DNA of 64,000 nt. Origin: Reyranella soli (GTDB lineage: Bacteria; Pseudomonadota; Alphaproteobacteria; Reyranellales; Reyranellaceae). Under the pieces are notes generated by a model. It saw nothing but the letters and a program-made list of their open reading frames with translations, ran no database searches and was not told the origin of the DNA. Below, one piece after another: positions 1-9,239 of this stretch (within the stretch, counting starts at the first letter, position 1; each line of letters opens with the position of its first letter). A program made the position numbers and the translations under genes. The DNA is taken from assembly GCF_007992495.1 (NCBI RefSeq), contig NZ_BKAJ01000069.1, positions 1 to 64,000 on the forward strand. Direction: 5' to 3'.

Positions 1-1062
1 ATTGACCGGGATCTCGCGCATCTTGGCCATGACTGCCTTGGCGTCGTCGGTGCCGGCCGCTTGCACGGCCTTCAGGTAGTGCAGGGTCGAGCTGTAGACG
101 CCCGCCGTCAGCATGCTGGGCAGCTTGTCCTTCTTGGCGCGGAAGCGCTTGGTCCAGGCGCGGGTCTCGTCGTTCAGGTCCCAGTAGAACGACTCGGTCA
201 GCACCAGGCCCTGCGCGACCGGCAGGGTGAGCGACTGCACGTCGGTCGCGAAGACCAGCAGGCCCGCGAGCTTCTGGCCACCCTTGACGATGCCGAACTC
301 GCCGGCCTGCTTGATCGAGTTGATCGTGTCCTGGCCGGCGTTGGCGAGGCCGATGACCTTGGCCTTCGAGGCCTGGGCCTGCAGCAGGAAGGACGAGAAG
401 TCCTGCGTGCTGAGCGGGTGGCGGACGCTGCCCAGCACCTTGCCGCCGGCGGCCTTCACGACCTCGGTAACGTCGCGCTCGAGCGCATGGCCGAACGCGT
501 AGTCGGCCGTGAGGAAGTACCAGGAGTCGCCGCCCGCCTTCACCATCGCCTGGCCCGTCACGTGGGCCAGCGCGTAGGTGTCGTACACCCAGTGCGCGCC
601 GGTCTCCGAGCAGGCCGGGCCGGTCAGGTCGGCCGAGGCCGCACCCGTGTTGATGTCGATGAGGCCCTTCTCCTGGGCGATCTTGCGCACCGCCAGGGCC
701 ACCGAGGAGGTGCCGAGTCCGGTGATCATCTTGACGCCGTCGACGTCGTACCAGCGACGGGCGATCTGGGCGCCGACGTCGGGCTTGGTCTGATGGTCGG
801 CCGACAGGATCTCGACCGTACGACCGAGCACCTTGCCGCCTGTCTCCTTGGTGGCATCCTCGACCGCCATCTGCATGGCTTCGACCTCACCGGCGGTGAG
901 GTCGCCATAGACGCCCGAAAAGCCTTCCATGACACCGATCTTGAGCGGTGCCGGCGCCTGTGCCTGGACAGGGGCCTGGGCGATCGCGACCATTCCCAAG
1001 GCAGTCAGGCCGGCGACGGCAACGGCCGTGCCTACGTAACGAACAGATTTACCAACTCTCAT
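1..1062 (-). CDS. ABC transporter substrate-binding protein (branched-chain amino acid type), 3' end outside the window
   Basis: Periplasmic binding protein of the Leu/Ile/Val (HAAT) ABC family, which delivers a ligand to the LivHM-type permease. The frame is open for 354 codons from ATG 1062 to the window edge, so the C-terminus is missing. The N-terminus has a basic start, a hydrophobic core and an Ala-rich cleavage region (VQAQA), followed by the mature start LKIGVMEGFSGVYGD typical of the family. A GGAGG lies 8-12 bases upstream of the ATG. The gene is divergent from livGFHM, with 127 bp between starts, so the two units probably share a control region. The ligand cannot be read from sequence; many alphaproteobacterial members bind amides, urea or aromatic acids rather than amino acids. 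Confidence 0.93.
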   Translation of the reverse strand, partial: MRVGKSVRYVGTAVAVAGLTALGMVAIAQAPVQAQAPAPLKIGVMEGFSGVYGDLTAGEVEAMQMAVEDATKETGGKVLGRTVEILSADHQTKPDVGAQIARRWYDVDGVKMITGLGTSSVALAVRKIAQEKGLIDINTGAASADLTGPACSETGAHWVYDTYALAHVTGQAMVKAGGDSWYFLTADYAFGHALERDVTEVVKAAGGKVLGSVRHPLSTQDFSSFLLQAQASKAKVIGLANAGQDTINSIKQAGEFGIVKGGQKLAGLLVFATDVQSLTLPVAQGLVLTESFYWDLNDETRAWTKRFRAKKDKLPSMLTAGVYSSTLHYLKAVQAAGTDDAKAVMAKMREIPVN

Positions 1063-1189
1063 ACGCTAATCCTCCCAATGCTCCACTCCCCGCAACGCGC
1101 CGAAATATCTAGCGGCGGCGTCCGAGCTGCGCCAGTGCTGGACAGCGGCGCAAAGCTTCGATTAATTCGCGACACCGCAGGGAGGCGGG

Positions 1190-1940
1190 ATGGCCGAAGA
1201 AGAAGTAATTCTCAAGGCGGAAGGGCTGACGAAGGAGTTCAAGGGCTTCGTCGCAGTTAAGAACGTCAATCTGCACGTACGGCGCGGCACTATTCATGCC
1301 CTGATTGGGCCGAATGGTGCTGGCAAGACGACGTGCTTCAACCTGCTCACGCACTTCCTGACGCCGACGGCGGGCCAGATCCACTTCAAGGGCCGCAACA
1401 TCACGGGCAGCTCACCTGCGGCGATCGCGCGCATGGGGCTGGCGCGCTCCTTCCAGATCTCGGCGGTGTTCCCGCACCTTTCGGTACGCGAGAATGTCCG
1501 TGTCGCTCTGCAGCGCAAACTCGGCAATTCCTTCTTCTTCTGGCGCAGCGAACGCGTGCTGAACCAGCTCGACGGTCGCGCGATGGAGCTGGTGACGGCG
1601 GTCGGCCTCGAAGCCTTTGCCGAGCAGCAGGCCGTCGACCTGCCCTACGGCCGCAAGCGCGCCCTGGAGATCGCCACCACGCTGGCGCTCGATCCCGAGA
1701 TGATGCTGCTCGACGAGCCGATGGCCGGCCTCGGGCAGGAGGACATCAAGCGCATTGCCGCGCTGATCCGCACCGTCGCCCGCGATCGCACCGTGCTGAT
1801 GGTCGAGCACAACATGTCCGTCGTCGCCGACCTCTCCGACACCATCACCGTGCTGGCGCGCGGCGAGGTCTTGGCCGAGGGCCCTTACGCGACGGTGTCC
1901 AAGGATCCTGCGGTCGTCGAAGCCTATGTCGGGACGGGTC

Positions 1941-1948
<8 letters not shown>
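1190..1948 (+). CDS. livG: Branched-chain amino acid-type ABC transporter ATP-binding protein LivG
   Basis: Cytoplasmic ATPase of a HAAT importer, 252 aa, the usual LivG length. Walker A is GPNGAGKTT near residues 42-50, Walker B is MMLLDEP near 167-173, and the switch His is in VEHNM. The signature region reads LPYGRKRALEI instead of LSGGQ, a common LivG variant. The start ATG has GGAGG a few bases upstream. Its 3' end overlaps livF by 8 bases, so the two ATPases are probably translationally coupled and form the nucleotide-binding heterodimer. Confidence 0.95.
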
Positions 1949-2645
<697 letters not shown>

Positions 2646-2649
2646 CGCC

Positions 2650-3531
2650 ATGTTCGAGCTCATCGGAATCCCACCCCAAGCCCTGTTCGGCCAGCTCCTG
2701 CTCGGCCTGATCAACGGCGCCTTCTACGCCATGCTGAGCCTGGGCCTGGCCGTGATCTTCGGCATGCTGAACGTGATCAACTTCACGCACGGCGCGCAGT
2801 ACATGATGGGCGCCTTCGCCGCCTGGCTGCTGCTCGGCATCCTCGACATCCCGTTCTGGGTGTCGCTGGTGTTGGCGCCGATCATCGTCGGCCTGTTCGG
2901 CGTCGTGCTGGAGCGGTTGCTGCTGAAGCGCATCTACCATCTCGACCATCTCTACGGCTTCCTGCTGACCTTCGGCCTCGCCCTGGTGATCGAGGGCCTG
3001 TTCCAGTGGAAGTGGGGGTCGTCCGGCGCGCCTTATCCCAACCCGATCCCGGGCGGCTACAATCTCGGCTTCATGTTCCTGCCGACCTATCGCGGCTTCG
3101 TCGTGCTGGCGGCGCTCGTGATCTGCCTCGCCACCTGGTACGGCATCGAGCGCACCAAGCTCGGCGCCTACCTGCGCGCGGCGACCGAGAATCCGACCCT
3201 GGTGCGCGCCTTCGGCATCAACGTGCCGCGCCTGATCACGCTTACCTACGGCCTGGGCGTCGGCCTCGCGGCGTTGGCCGGCGTGCTGGCGGCGCCCATC
3301 CAGCAGGTCTCGGCCCTGATGGGTACCAACCTGGTGCTGGTGGTGTTCGCCGTCGTGGTGATCGGCGGCATGGGCTCGATCATGGGCTCGATCGTCACCG
3401 GCTTCGGCCTCGGGCTGATCGAGGGCCTGACCAAGGTGTTCTATCCGCCGGCCTCCAACACCGTGATCTTCGTGGTCATGGCGCTGGTGCTGCTGATCAA
3501 GCCGGCCGGCCTGTTCGGCCAAACCAAGTGA
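2650..3531 (+). CDS. livH: Branched-chain amino acid-type ABC transporter permease LivH
   Basis: Inner-membrane permease subunit, 293 aa, with about eight hydrophobic segments. The family hallmark GLAVIFGMLNVINFTHG lies near residues 32-48, and the conserved EAA-like loop (RAATENPTLVRAFGINV) is in the middle of the protein. It pairs with LivM to form the translocation channel. Its TGA stop shares a base with the livM ATG, showing tight coupling. Confidence 0.95.
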   Translation: MFELIGIPPQALFGQLLLGLINGAFYAMLSLGLAVIFGMLNVINFTHGAQYMMGAFAAWLLLGILDIPFWVSLVLAPIIVGLFGVVLERLLLKRIYHLDHLYGFLLTFGLALVIEGLFQWKWGSSGAPYPNPIPGGYNLGFMFLPTYRGFVVLAALVICLATWYGIERTKLGAYLRAATENPTLVRAFGINVPRLITLTYGLGVGLAALAGVLAAPIQQVSALMGTNLVLVVFAVVVIGGMGSIMGSIVTGFGLGLIEGLTKVFYPPASNTVIFVVMALVLLIKPAGLFGQTK

Positions 3532-4505
3532 TGGCGGGCCAAATGATGTCGCCCAGCCAACGCATGATCGTCGCCGTCGCCGTCGCGGTATTGGCGCTGG
3601 CGGCCCCGTGGTTCGCCTATCCGGTGTTCCTGATGACGGCGCTGTGCTTTGCGCTGTTCGCCTGCGCCTTCAACCTGCTGCTGGGCTATGCCGGCCTGAT
3701 GAGCTTCGGCCACGCCATGTTCTTCGGCATGGCGGGCTACTTCTACGGCCATGTCGTGAAGGCCTGGGACATGCCGCCGGAGCTCGGCCTGCTGGCGGGT
3801 GTCGGCGGTGCGGCACTGCTGGGGCTGGTCACCGGCGCGCTGGCGATCCGCCGGCAGGGCATCTACTTCGCCATGATCACGCTTGCCTTCGCGCAGATGG
3901 TCTACTTCTTCTGCATCCAGGCGCCGTTCACCCACGGCGAGGACGGCCTGCAGGGCATCGTGCGCAAACCGCTGCTCGGTGGCCTGATCCCGACCAAGGA
4001 CGATCGGGTCCTCTACTACGTCGTGCTGGCGATCTTCCTGTTCGGCTACGGCGCCATCTACCGCTTCATCCATTCGCCGTTCGGGCAGGTGCTGAAGGCG
4101 ATCCGCGACAACGAGCAGCGCGCCCTGTCGCTGGGCTACGAGGCCGACCGCTACAAGCTGCTGGCCTTCGTGCTCTCGGCGGCGCTGGCGGGCCTGGCCG
4201 GTGCCACCAAGGCGATGGTGCTGCAGTTCGCCACGCTGACCGATGTCAGCGCGGCGATGTCGGGCGAGGTCGTGCTGATGGCCCTGGTCGGCGGTCTCGG
4301 CACCATCATCGGCCCGGTGATCGGCGCCTTCATCATCATCACCATGCAGAACTACCTCGCCGCGACTGGCGAGTTCGTGCTGGTGATCCAGGGCCTGATC
4401 TTCGTGGTGATCGTCATGGCCTTCCGCAAGGGGGTCGTCGGCGAGTTCAGCGAGTGGTGGAAGCGCCGCTCTGAACCGCGGGCGCAGCCGAAGGCGGCGG
4501 ACTGA
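3531..4505 (+). CDS. livM: Branched-chain amino acid-type ABC transporter permease LivM
   Basis: Second permease, 324 aa from ATG 3531, which overlaps the livH stop by one base. The frame is open further upstream, but that extension is antisense-like and lies inside livH. Features seen are multiple hydrophobic helices, GYAGLMSFGHAMFFGMAGY near residue 50, and the EAA-type loop KAIRDNEQRALSLGY near 185-200. The charged tail (WWKRRSEPRAQPKAAD) is cytoplasmic by the positive-inside rule. The gene ends convergently into the small minus-strand gene at 4447-4704, with a 59-bp overlap. Confidence 0.94.
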   Translation: MAGQMMSPSQRMIVAVAVAVLALAAPWFAYPVFLMTALCFALFACAFNLLLGYAGLMSFGHAMFFGMAGYFYGHVVKAWDMPPELGLLAGVGGAALLGLVTGALAIRRQGIYFAMITLAFAQMVYFFCIQAPFTHGEDGLQGIVRKPLLGGLIPTKDDRVLYYVVLAIFLFGYGAIYRFIHSPFGQVLKAIRDNEQRALSLGYEADRYKLLAFVLSAALAGLAGATKAMVLQFATLTDVSAAMSGEVVLMALVGGLGTIIGPVIGAFIIITMQNYLAATGEFVLVIQGLIFVVIVMAFRKGVVGEFSEWWKRRSEPRAQPKAAD

Positions 4506-4704
4506 CGGTCGCGCAATTGGTGGCGTGGCTCATCAGGCAATCCTGCAGCGCCGATACCGACGACAGCCGGTCCACCAGCACGAGGCCGGTGACGACCAGC
4601 ACCGCCAGCACGACGAGCGCGATCAGGCTGTTGCGGCGGCCAGCGTCGTCGCGTTCGGCTTCGTCCTGGTCGAGATATTCGTCTTCCTCGTGTTGACCGG
4701 ACAT
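4447..4704 (-). CDS. Small single-pass membrane protein behind the RND pump
   Basis: An 85-aa protein with an acidic, soluble N-terminus (QHEEDEYLDQDEAERDD), one hydrophobic segment (residues ~27-45) and a Pro/Ser/Ala-rich tail. The ATG lies 5 bases after the stop of the upstream RND gene, so it is the last gene of that operon. Its 3' end overlaps the convergent livM. I do not recognise the family. The position suggests an accessory to the pump, but that is inference only. Confidence 0.72.
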   Translation of the reverse strand: MSGQHEEDEYLDQDEAERDDAGRRNSLIALVVLAVLVVTGLVLVDRLSSVSALQDCLMSHATNCATVSPPPSAAPAVQSGASTTR

Positions 4705-4709
4705 GGCGG

Positions 4710-7700
4710 CTAGTCGGCGGCGTGCGTGCCGGCTTCGGCGGCAGGCATCGCGGGCGGTATGGCGGCCGGGATCTGTCCGGTCGGACGGCGGCGCTTGCCG
4801 GCGAGCCAGTGCTGGAAGCGATCGAGATACAGGTAGATGACCGGCGTGGTGTAGAGCGTCAGCCACTGCGACACGATCAGGCCGCCGACGATGGCGATGC
4901 CGAGCGGCCGGCGCAGCTCGGAGCCCGCGCCCTGGCCGATGGCCAAGGGCAGGCCGCCGCCGATCGCGGCGAAGGTGGTCATCATGATCGGGCGGAAGCG
5001 CAGCAGGCAGGCCTCGTGGATGGCTTGCAACGGGCTCTTGCCCTGTTCGCGCTCGGCCTCGAGGGCGAAGTCGATCATCATGATGGCGTTCTTCTTGACG
5101 ATGCCGATCAGCAGGATGATGCCGATCAGGGCGATGACGCTGAGGTCGTAGTGGAAGAGCATCAGCATCAGGAGCGCGCCGACACCGGCCGAGGGCAGGG
5201 CCGAGAGGATCGTGATGGGATGGACATACGACTCATAGAGCATGCCCAGGACGATGTAGACGGCGAGGATGGCGGCCGCGATCAGCAATGGCGTGGAGCT
5301 GAGTGACGACTGGAAAACCTGGGCCGTGCCCTGGAAGGAGCCGTCGAGCGTGATCGGTGTCTTGAGCTCGGTCTGGACCTGCTGGATGCGCTCCACCGCC
5401 TCGCCGAGCGCCGTGCCGGGCGCCAGGTTGAACGAAATGGTCACTGCCGGGAACTGGCCCTGGTGGTTGATGGTGAGCGGCGCGATCTTGTTGCTGAATT
5501 TCGCCACGGTGCTGATCGGCACCTGCGCACCGTTCACGCCGGTGACGTAGATGCGCGACAGCGCCGCCGGATCGGCCTGGAACGACGGCAACACCTCCAG
5601 CACGACCTTATATTGGGTGCTCGACGCATAGATCGTCGCCACCTGGCGTTGGCCGAAGGCGTCGTACAGCGTCTGATCGATCTGGGCGAGTGACAGGCCA
5701 AGCCGCGAGGCGCTGTCGCGGTCGATGTCGATGGAAAGGTGTGGCGAGGCGATCTGCTGGTCCGACGTCACATCCTGCAGTCCGGGCAGCTTGGCCATGG
5801 CCTGCTCGATGATCGGCGCCCAGTGGTTCAGCTCCTCGCTGTCGGTCGAGGTGAGCGTGTACTGGAACTCGGTCTTGCTGAGCCTGCCGCCGACATTGAT
5901 GTCCTGGCCGGCCTGCATGAAGAACCTCACGCCCGGCACCTCGGCCACCTTGGGCCGCAGCCGCTGGATGATCTGCTGGGCCGACGCGGAGCGCTCACCG
6001 AACGGCTTCAGCTGGATGAACATGCGCGCGGTGTTCTCCGACGAATTGCCGCCGGTGGAGCCGACGAAGCCCACCACGCCCGACACAGCCGGATCCTTCT
6101 GGACGATCGCCGAAAGCCGGTTCTGGAGGTCGGCCATGGCGGCGAAGGAGATATCCTGTCGCGCCTCGGCCTGGGCGAAGATGAAGCCGGTATCCTGCTC
6201 GGGGAAGAAGCCCTTGGGGATCACGACATAGAGGTAGCCGGTCACGAAGATCAGCACGATCGTCGACATCAGGGTGACGAACTGGTGGCGCAGCACCCAT
6301 TGCAGGCCGCGATCGTAGAAGCGCACGGTGGCCTCGAAGGCGTCCTCGCACATCTGGTCCAGTCGGCCGCGCTTGTGGCCGGCGTGGCGTTTGAGGAAGC
6401 GCGCGCACATGACCGGCGTCAGGGTGAGCGATACGAAGGCCGACATGACCACGGCCACGGTGACGGTGACGGCGAACTCGCGGAACAGGCGCCCGACGAT
6501 GCCACCCATGAACAGGAGCGGGATGAACACCGCGATCAGCGAAAACGTGATCGACACGATGGTGAAGCCGATCTGTCCCGCACCCTTCAACGCCGCATCG
6601 AACGGCCGCTCGCCCGCCTCGATGTAGCGCACGATGTTCTCGATCATGACGATCGCGTCGTCGACGACGAAGCCCACGGCGATGGTGAGGCCCATGAGGC
6701 TCAGATTGTCGATGCTGTAGCTCAGCACGTACATGACGCCGAACGTGCCGACCAGCGACAATGGCACGGTGATCGACGGAATGATCGTGGCCCACAAGTG
6801 GCGCAGGAAGATGAAGATCACCATCACTACCAGGCCGATGGTAAGCAACAGGGTGAACTCGACGTCGACCACCGAATCGCGGATCGACTGCGATCGATCC
6901 GACACCAGATCGACGCCTATCGTCGGCGGCACCGAGGCGAGCAGCCGCGGCATCATGGCCTTGATGTTGTCGACCACCTCGACGGTGTTGGCGCCGGGCT
7001 GGCGGAAGACCAGGAGAAGCTCGCCACGCTTGCCGTTGAACCAGGCGCCGTTGCGCGGCGCCTTGGTGGCGTCGACGACGTCGGCCACGTCCTGCAGCTT
7101 GACCGGCGCGCCGTTGCGGTAGGCGACGATGATGTTGCGGTAGCCTGCGGCATGGAACAGCTGATCGTTGGTGTCGATGGTGATCGACTTGTGCTCGTTC
7201 TCGATGTTGCCTTTCGCCTGGTTGACCGTGGCGTTGGCCAGCGCAGCGCGCACATCCTCGAGCGAGATGCCGTGGGCAGCCAGCGCGGCGGGGTTGGCCT
7301 GCGCGCGCACGGCGAAGTCCTGCTGACCGGCCACCAGCACCTGGGACACGCCGGCGACCGCCGAGATCTTCTGCGCCAGGATGGTGTAGGCGTAGTCGTC
7401 GACCTTGTAGATCGGCAGCGCATCCGACGAGATCGCATAGATCAGGATGGCGCGATCGGCCGGGTTCACCTTGCGGTAGGTCGGCGGGTTGGGCAGGTCC
7501 TTCGGCAGCAGCCCGCTCGCCGCATTGATCGCCGTCTGCACGTCGGTCGCCGCGCCGTCGATGCTGCGGCCGAGATCGAACTGCAGCGCGATCGAGGTCG
7601 TGCCGAGGCCGCTCGTCGAGTTCATCGAGGCGAGACCCGGGATGGCGGCGAACTGCTGCTCGAGCGGCGTGGCGACCGAGGAGGCCATGGTCTCCGGGCT

Positions 7701-7862
7701 GGCGCCGGGCAGGGTCGCCGACACGGTGATGGTCGGGAAGTCGACGTTGGGCAGCGCCGCGACGGGCAGCAGATTGTAGGTCGCGGCACCGAACACCAGC
7801 AGTCCCAGCATCATCAGCGAGGTGGCGATCGGCCGGCGGATGAAGGTCTCGGAGATGTTCAT
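4710..7862 (-). CDS. RND efflux pump inner-membrane subunit (MdtB/MdtC-like), copy 1
   Basis: Proton-driven drug exporter of the HAE1/MdtBC class, 1050 aa, full family length. The N-terminus (MNISETFIRRPIATSLMM) is diagnostic. The proton-relay motif VVDDAIVMIEN in TM4 has both Asp residues, and the TM10 Lys is in IVKKNAIMMIDF. The two large periplasmic loops are present. It lies 12 bp behind its adaptor (7875-9047) and upstream of the 85-aa gene. A close paralogue follows the same layout at 9240-12341. No TolC-type outer-membrane channel is in the window, so the pump must borrow one. Confidence 0.95.
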   Translation of the reverse strand: MNISETFIRRPIATSLMMLGLLVFGAATYNLLPVAALPNVDFPTITVSATLPGASPETMASSVATPLEQQFAAIPGLASMNSTSGLGTTSIALQFDLGRSIDGAATDVQTAINAASGLLPKDLPNPPTYRKVNPADRAILIYAISSDALPIYKVDDYAYTILAQKISAVAGVSQVLVAGQQDFAVRAQANPAALAAHGISLEDVRAALANATVNQAKGNIENEHKSITIDTNDQLFHAAGYRNIIVAYRNGAPVKLQDVADVVDATKAPRNGAWFNGKRGELLLVFRQPGANTVEVVDNIKAMMPRLLASVPPTIGVDLVSDRSQSIRDSVVDVEFTLLLTIGLVVMVIFIFLRHLWATIIPSITVPLSLVGTFGVMYVLSYSIDNLSLMGLTIAVGFVVDDAIVMIENIVRYIEAGERPFDAALKGAGQIGFTIVSITFSLIAVFIPLLFMGGIVGRLFREFAVTVTVAVVMSAFVSLTLTPVMCARFLKRHAGHKRGRLDQMCEDAFEATVRFYDRGLQWVLRHQFVTLMSTIVLIFVTGYLYVVIPKGFFPEQDTGFIFAQAEARQDISFAAMADLQNRLSAIVQKDPAVSGVVGFVGSTGGNSSENTARMFIQLKPFGERSASAQQIIQRLRPKVAEVPGVRFFMQAGQDINVGGRLSKTEFQYTLTSTDSEELNHWAPIIEQAMAKLPGLQDVTSDQQIASPHLSIDIDRDSASRLGLSLAQIDQTLYDAFGQRQVATIYASSTQYKVVLEVLPSFQADPAALSRIYVTGVNGAQVPISTVAKFSNKIAPLTINHQGQFPAVTISFNLAPGTALGEAVERIQQVQTELKTPITLDGSFQGTAQVFQSSLSSTPLLIAAAILAVYIVLGMLYESYVHPITILSALPSAGVGALLMLMLFHYDLSVIALIGIILLIGIVKKNAIMMIDFALEAEREQGKSPLQAIHEACLLRFRPIMMTTFAAIGGGLPLAIGQGAGSELRRPLGIAIVGGLIVSQWLTLYTTPVIYLYLDRFQHWLAGKRRRPTGQIPAAIPPAMPAAEAGTHAAD

Positions 7863-7874
7863 GGTACGCGCCGT

Positions 7875-9047
7875 TCAGCCGGCTTTGCCCGCGGCTGCTG
7901 ACTGTCCGGCGGGAGACGCGGTGTCGATCTTGACGCTGGATCCCTCGGAAAGCCGGTACTGGCCGTCGACCACGACCTTGTCGCCGTTGGCAAGGCCGTG
8001 GGCGACGACGGCGAGGCCGTCCTGCATGCTGGCGATCTCGATGGGGTGCCGTTGCACGGTGTTGTCCGGGTTCACCGTGTAAGCGTAGTAGCCTTCCGGG
8101 CCCTGCATGATCGCACGCTCGGGAACGGTGACGGCGCCGACGCGCACGTCGGTCACAAGCCGCACATTGACGAATTCGCCCGGCCACAGCCGTTCGTCGG
8201 CGTTATCGAACGTGGCCTTGAGGCGCAACGTTCCCGTCGCGGCGTCGATCTGATTGTCGATCAGGGTGAGCTTGCCCTGCGACAGCTTCGTCTTGTCGTC
8301 GGCGGCAAAGGCAATCACCGTCAGGGGAGCCGCGGCCTGGGCGTGCCGGATCGGGTCGGCGACGTCCTGCGGCACCGTGAAATTCACGAAGATCGGCTTG
8401 ATGCGGGTGATGTTGACCAGCGGCACCGCCTGGTTCGCCTGCAGCACGTTACCGACATCGACCAGGCGTTGGCCGGTCCGCCCGTCGATCGGCGCGCGGA
8501 TATCGGTAAAGGCGAGATTGACCTTGGCGGTATCGATCGTCGCCTGGTCGAGCGCGACCGTTGCCGTCAATGCATCGACAGTGGCGTGCTGCTGGTCGAA
8601 GCTCTGGCGCGATTGGTACCCCGAGCCGATCAGCTTGCCGTAACGTTCAAGATCCAGTTTGGCACCGGCAAGCTGTGCTTCGTCGCGCTGCTTGGCGGCG
8701 TTGGCGTGATCGAGCACTGCCTGCAACGGCGCAGGATCGATCTGGAAAAGCAGGTCGCCCGCCTTGACGAACTGACCTTCGGTAAAGGCGACCTTGACGA
8801 TCTGGCCGTCGACGCGGGTCTTCACAGCGACTGCCTCGTATGCCTGGACCGTGCCGATGCCGCGCACCATCACTGGCATGTCCTTGGTGACGGCGATGTC
8901 CGTGACGACGGGAACAGGAGGCACTTGCGTCGACGCCGCGGCGCGCGCCCGGTCTCTCCCCATCTCAGTGACGATGAACCAGCCCGCGACGACAAGGCCA
9001 GCCATCAGGCCGACCGCTCCAACTTTGGACCAGATGCCTTTGTTCAT
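7875..9047 (-). CDS. RND efflux periplasmic adaptor (MdtA-like), copy 1
   Basis: Membrane fusion protein that links the RND pump to an outer-membrane channel, 390 aa. ATG 9047 is preferred over the upstream ATG 9080 because GGAG sits 10 bases before it and the N-terminal transmembrane segment then begins at once. It has a lipoyl/barrel-sandwich half (RVDGQIVKVAFTEGQFV), an alpha-hairpin, and the second lipoyl half with IRAPIDGRTGQRLVDVGN. First gene of a three-gene unit (adaptor, pump, small membrane protein). Confidence 0.93.
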   Translation of the reverse strand: MNKGIWSKVGAVGLMAGLVVAGWFIVTEMGRDRARAAASTQVPPVPVVTDIAVTKDMPVMVRGIGTVQAYEAVAVKTRVDGQIVKVAFTEGQFVKAGDLLFQIDPAPLQAVLDHANAAKQRDEAQLAGAKLDLERYGKLIGSGYQSRQSFDQQHATVDALTATVALDQATIDTAKVNLAFTDIRAPIDGRTGQRLVDVGNVLQANQAVPLVNITRIKPIFVNFTVPQDVADPIRHAQAAAPLTVIAFAADDKTKLSQGKLTLIDNQIDAATGTLRLKATFDNADERLWPGEFVNVRLVTDVRVGAVTVPERAIMQGPEGYYAYTVNPDNTVQRHPIEIASMQDGLAVVAHGLANGDKVVVDGQYRLSEGSSVKIDTASPAGQSAAAGKAG

Positions 9048-9239
9048 ACGCGGCAAGCTCCATCGACGGACACTACCCAAAGTGCATCCGCTTTTGTGGC
9101 GACTACATGGCTATACGTGGCGGATCGACAGCCGTGCCTCGCGGGATGCTGAATTGCCGCAGACGATGACGCACCATTTCGTGAGCGCGTCACGTGTGCT
9201 GCAGATCGGCATCGTCGCGCAGGTTCGCTTACACGCTGC

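Noticed and set aside
5739..7901. Long open frame (720 codons) on the plus strand
   Set aside because: Antisense to the RND pump; composition is His/Arg/Asp-rich, typical of the complement of high-GC genes, with no domain or ribosome site.
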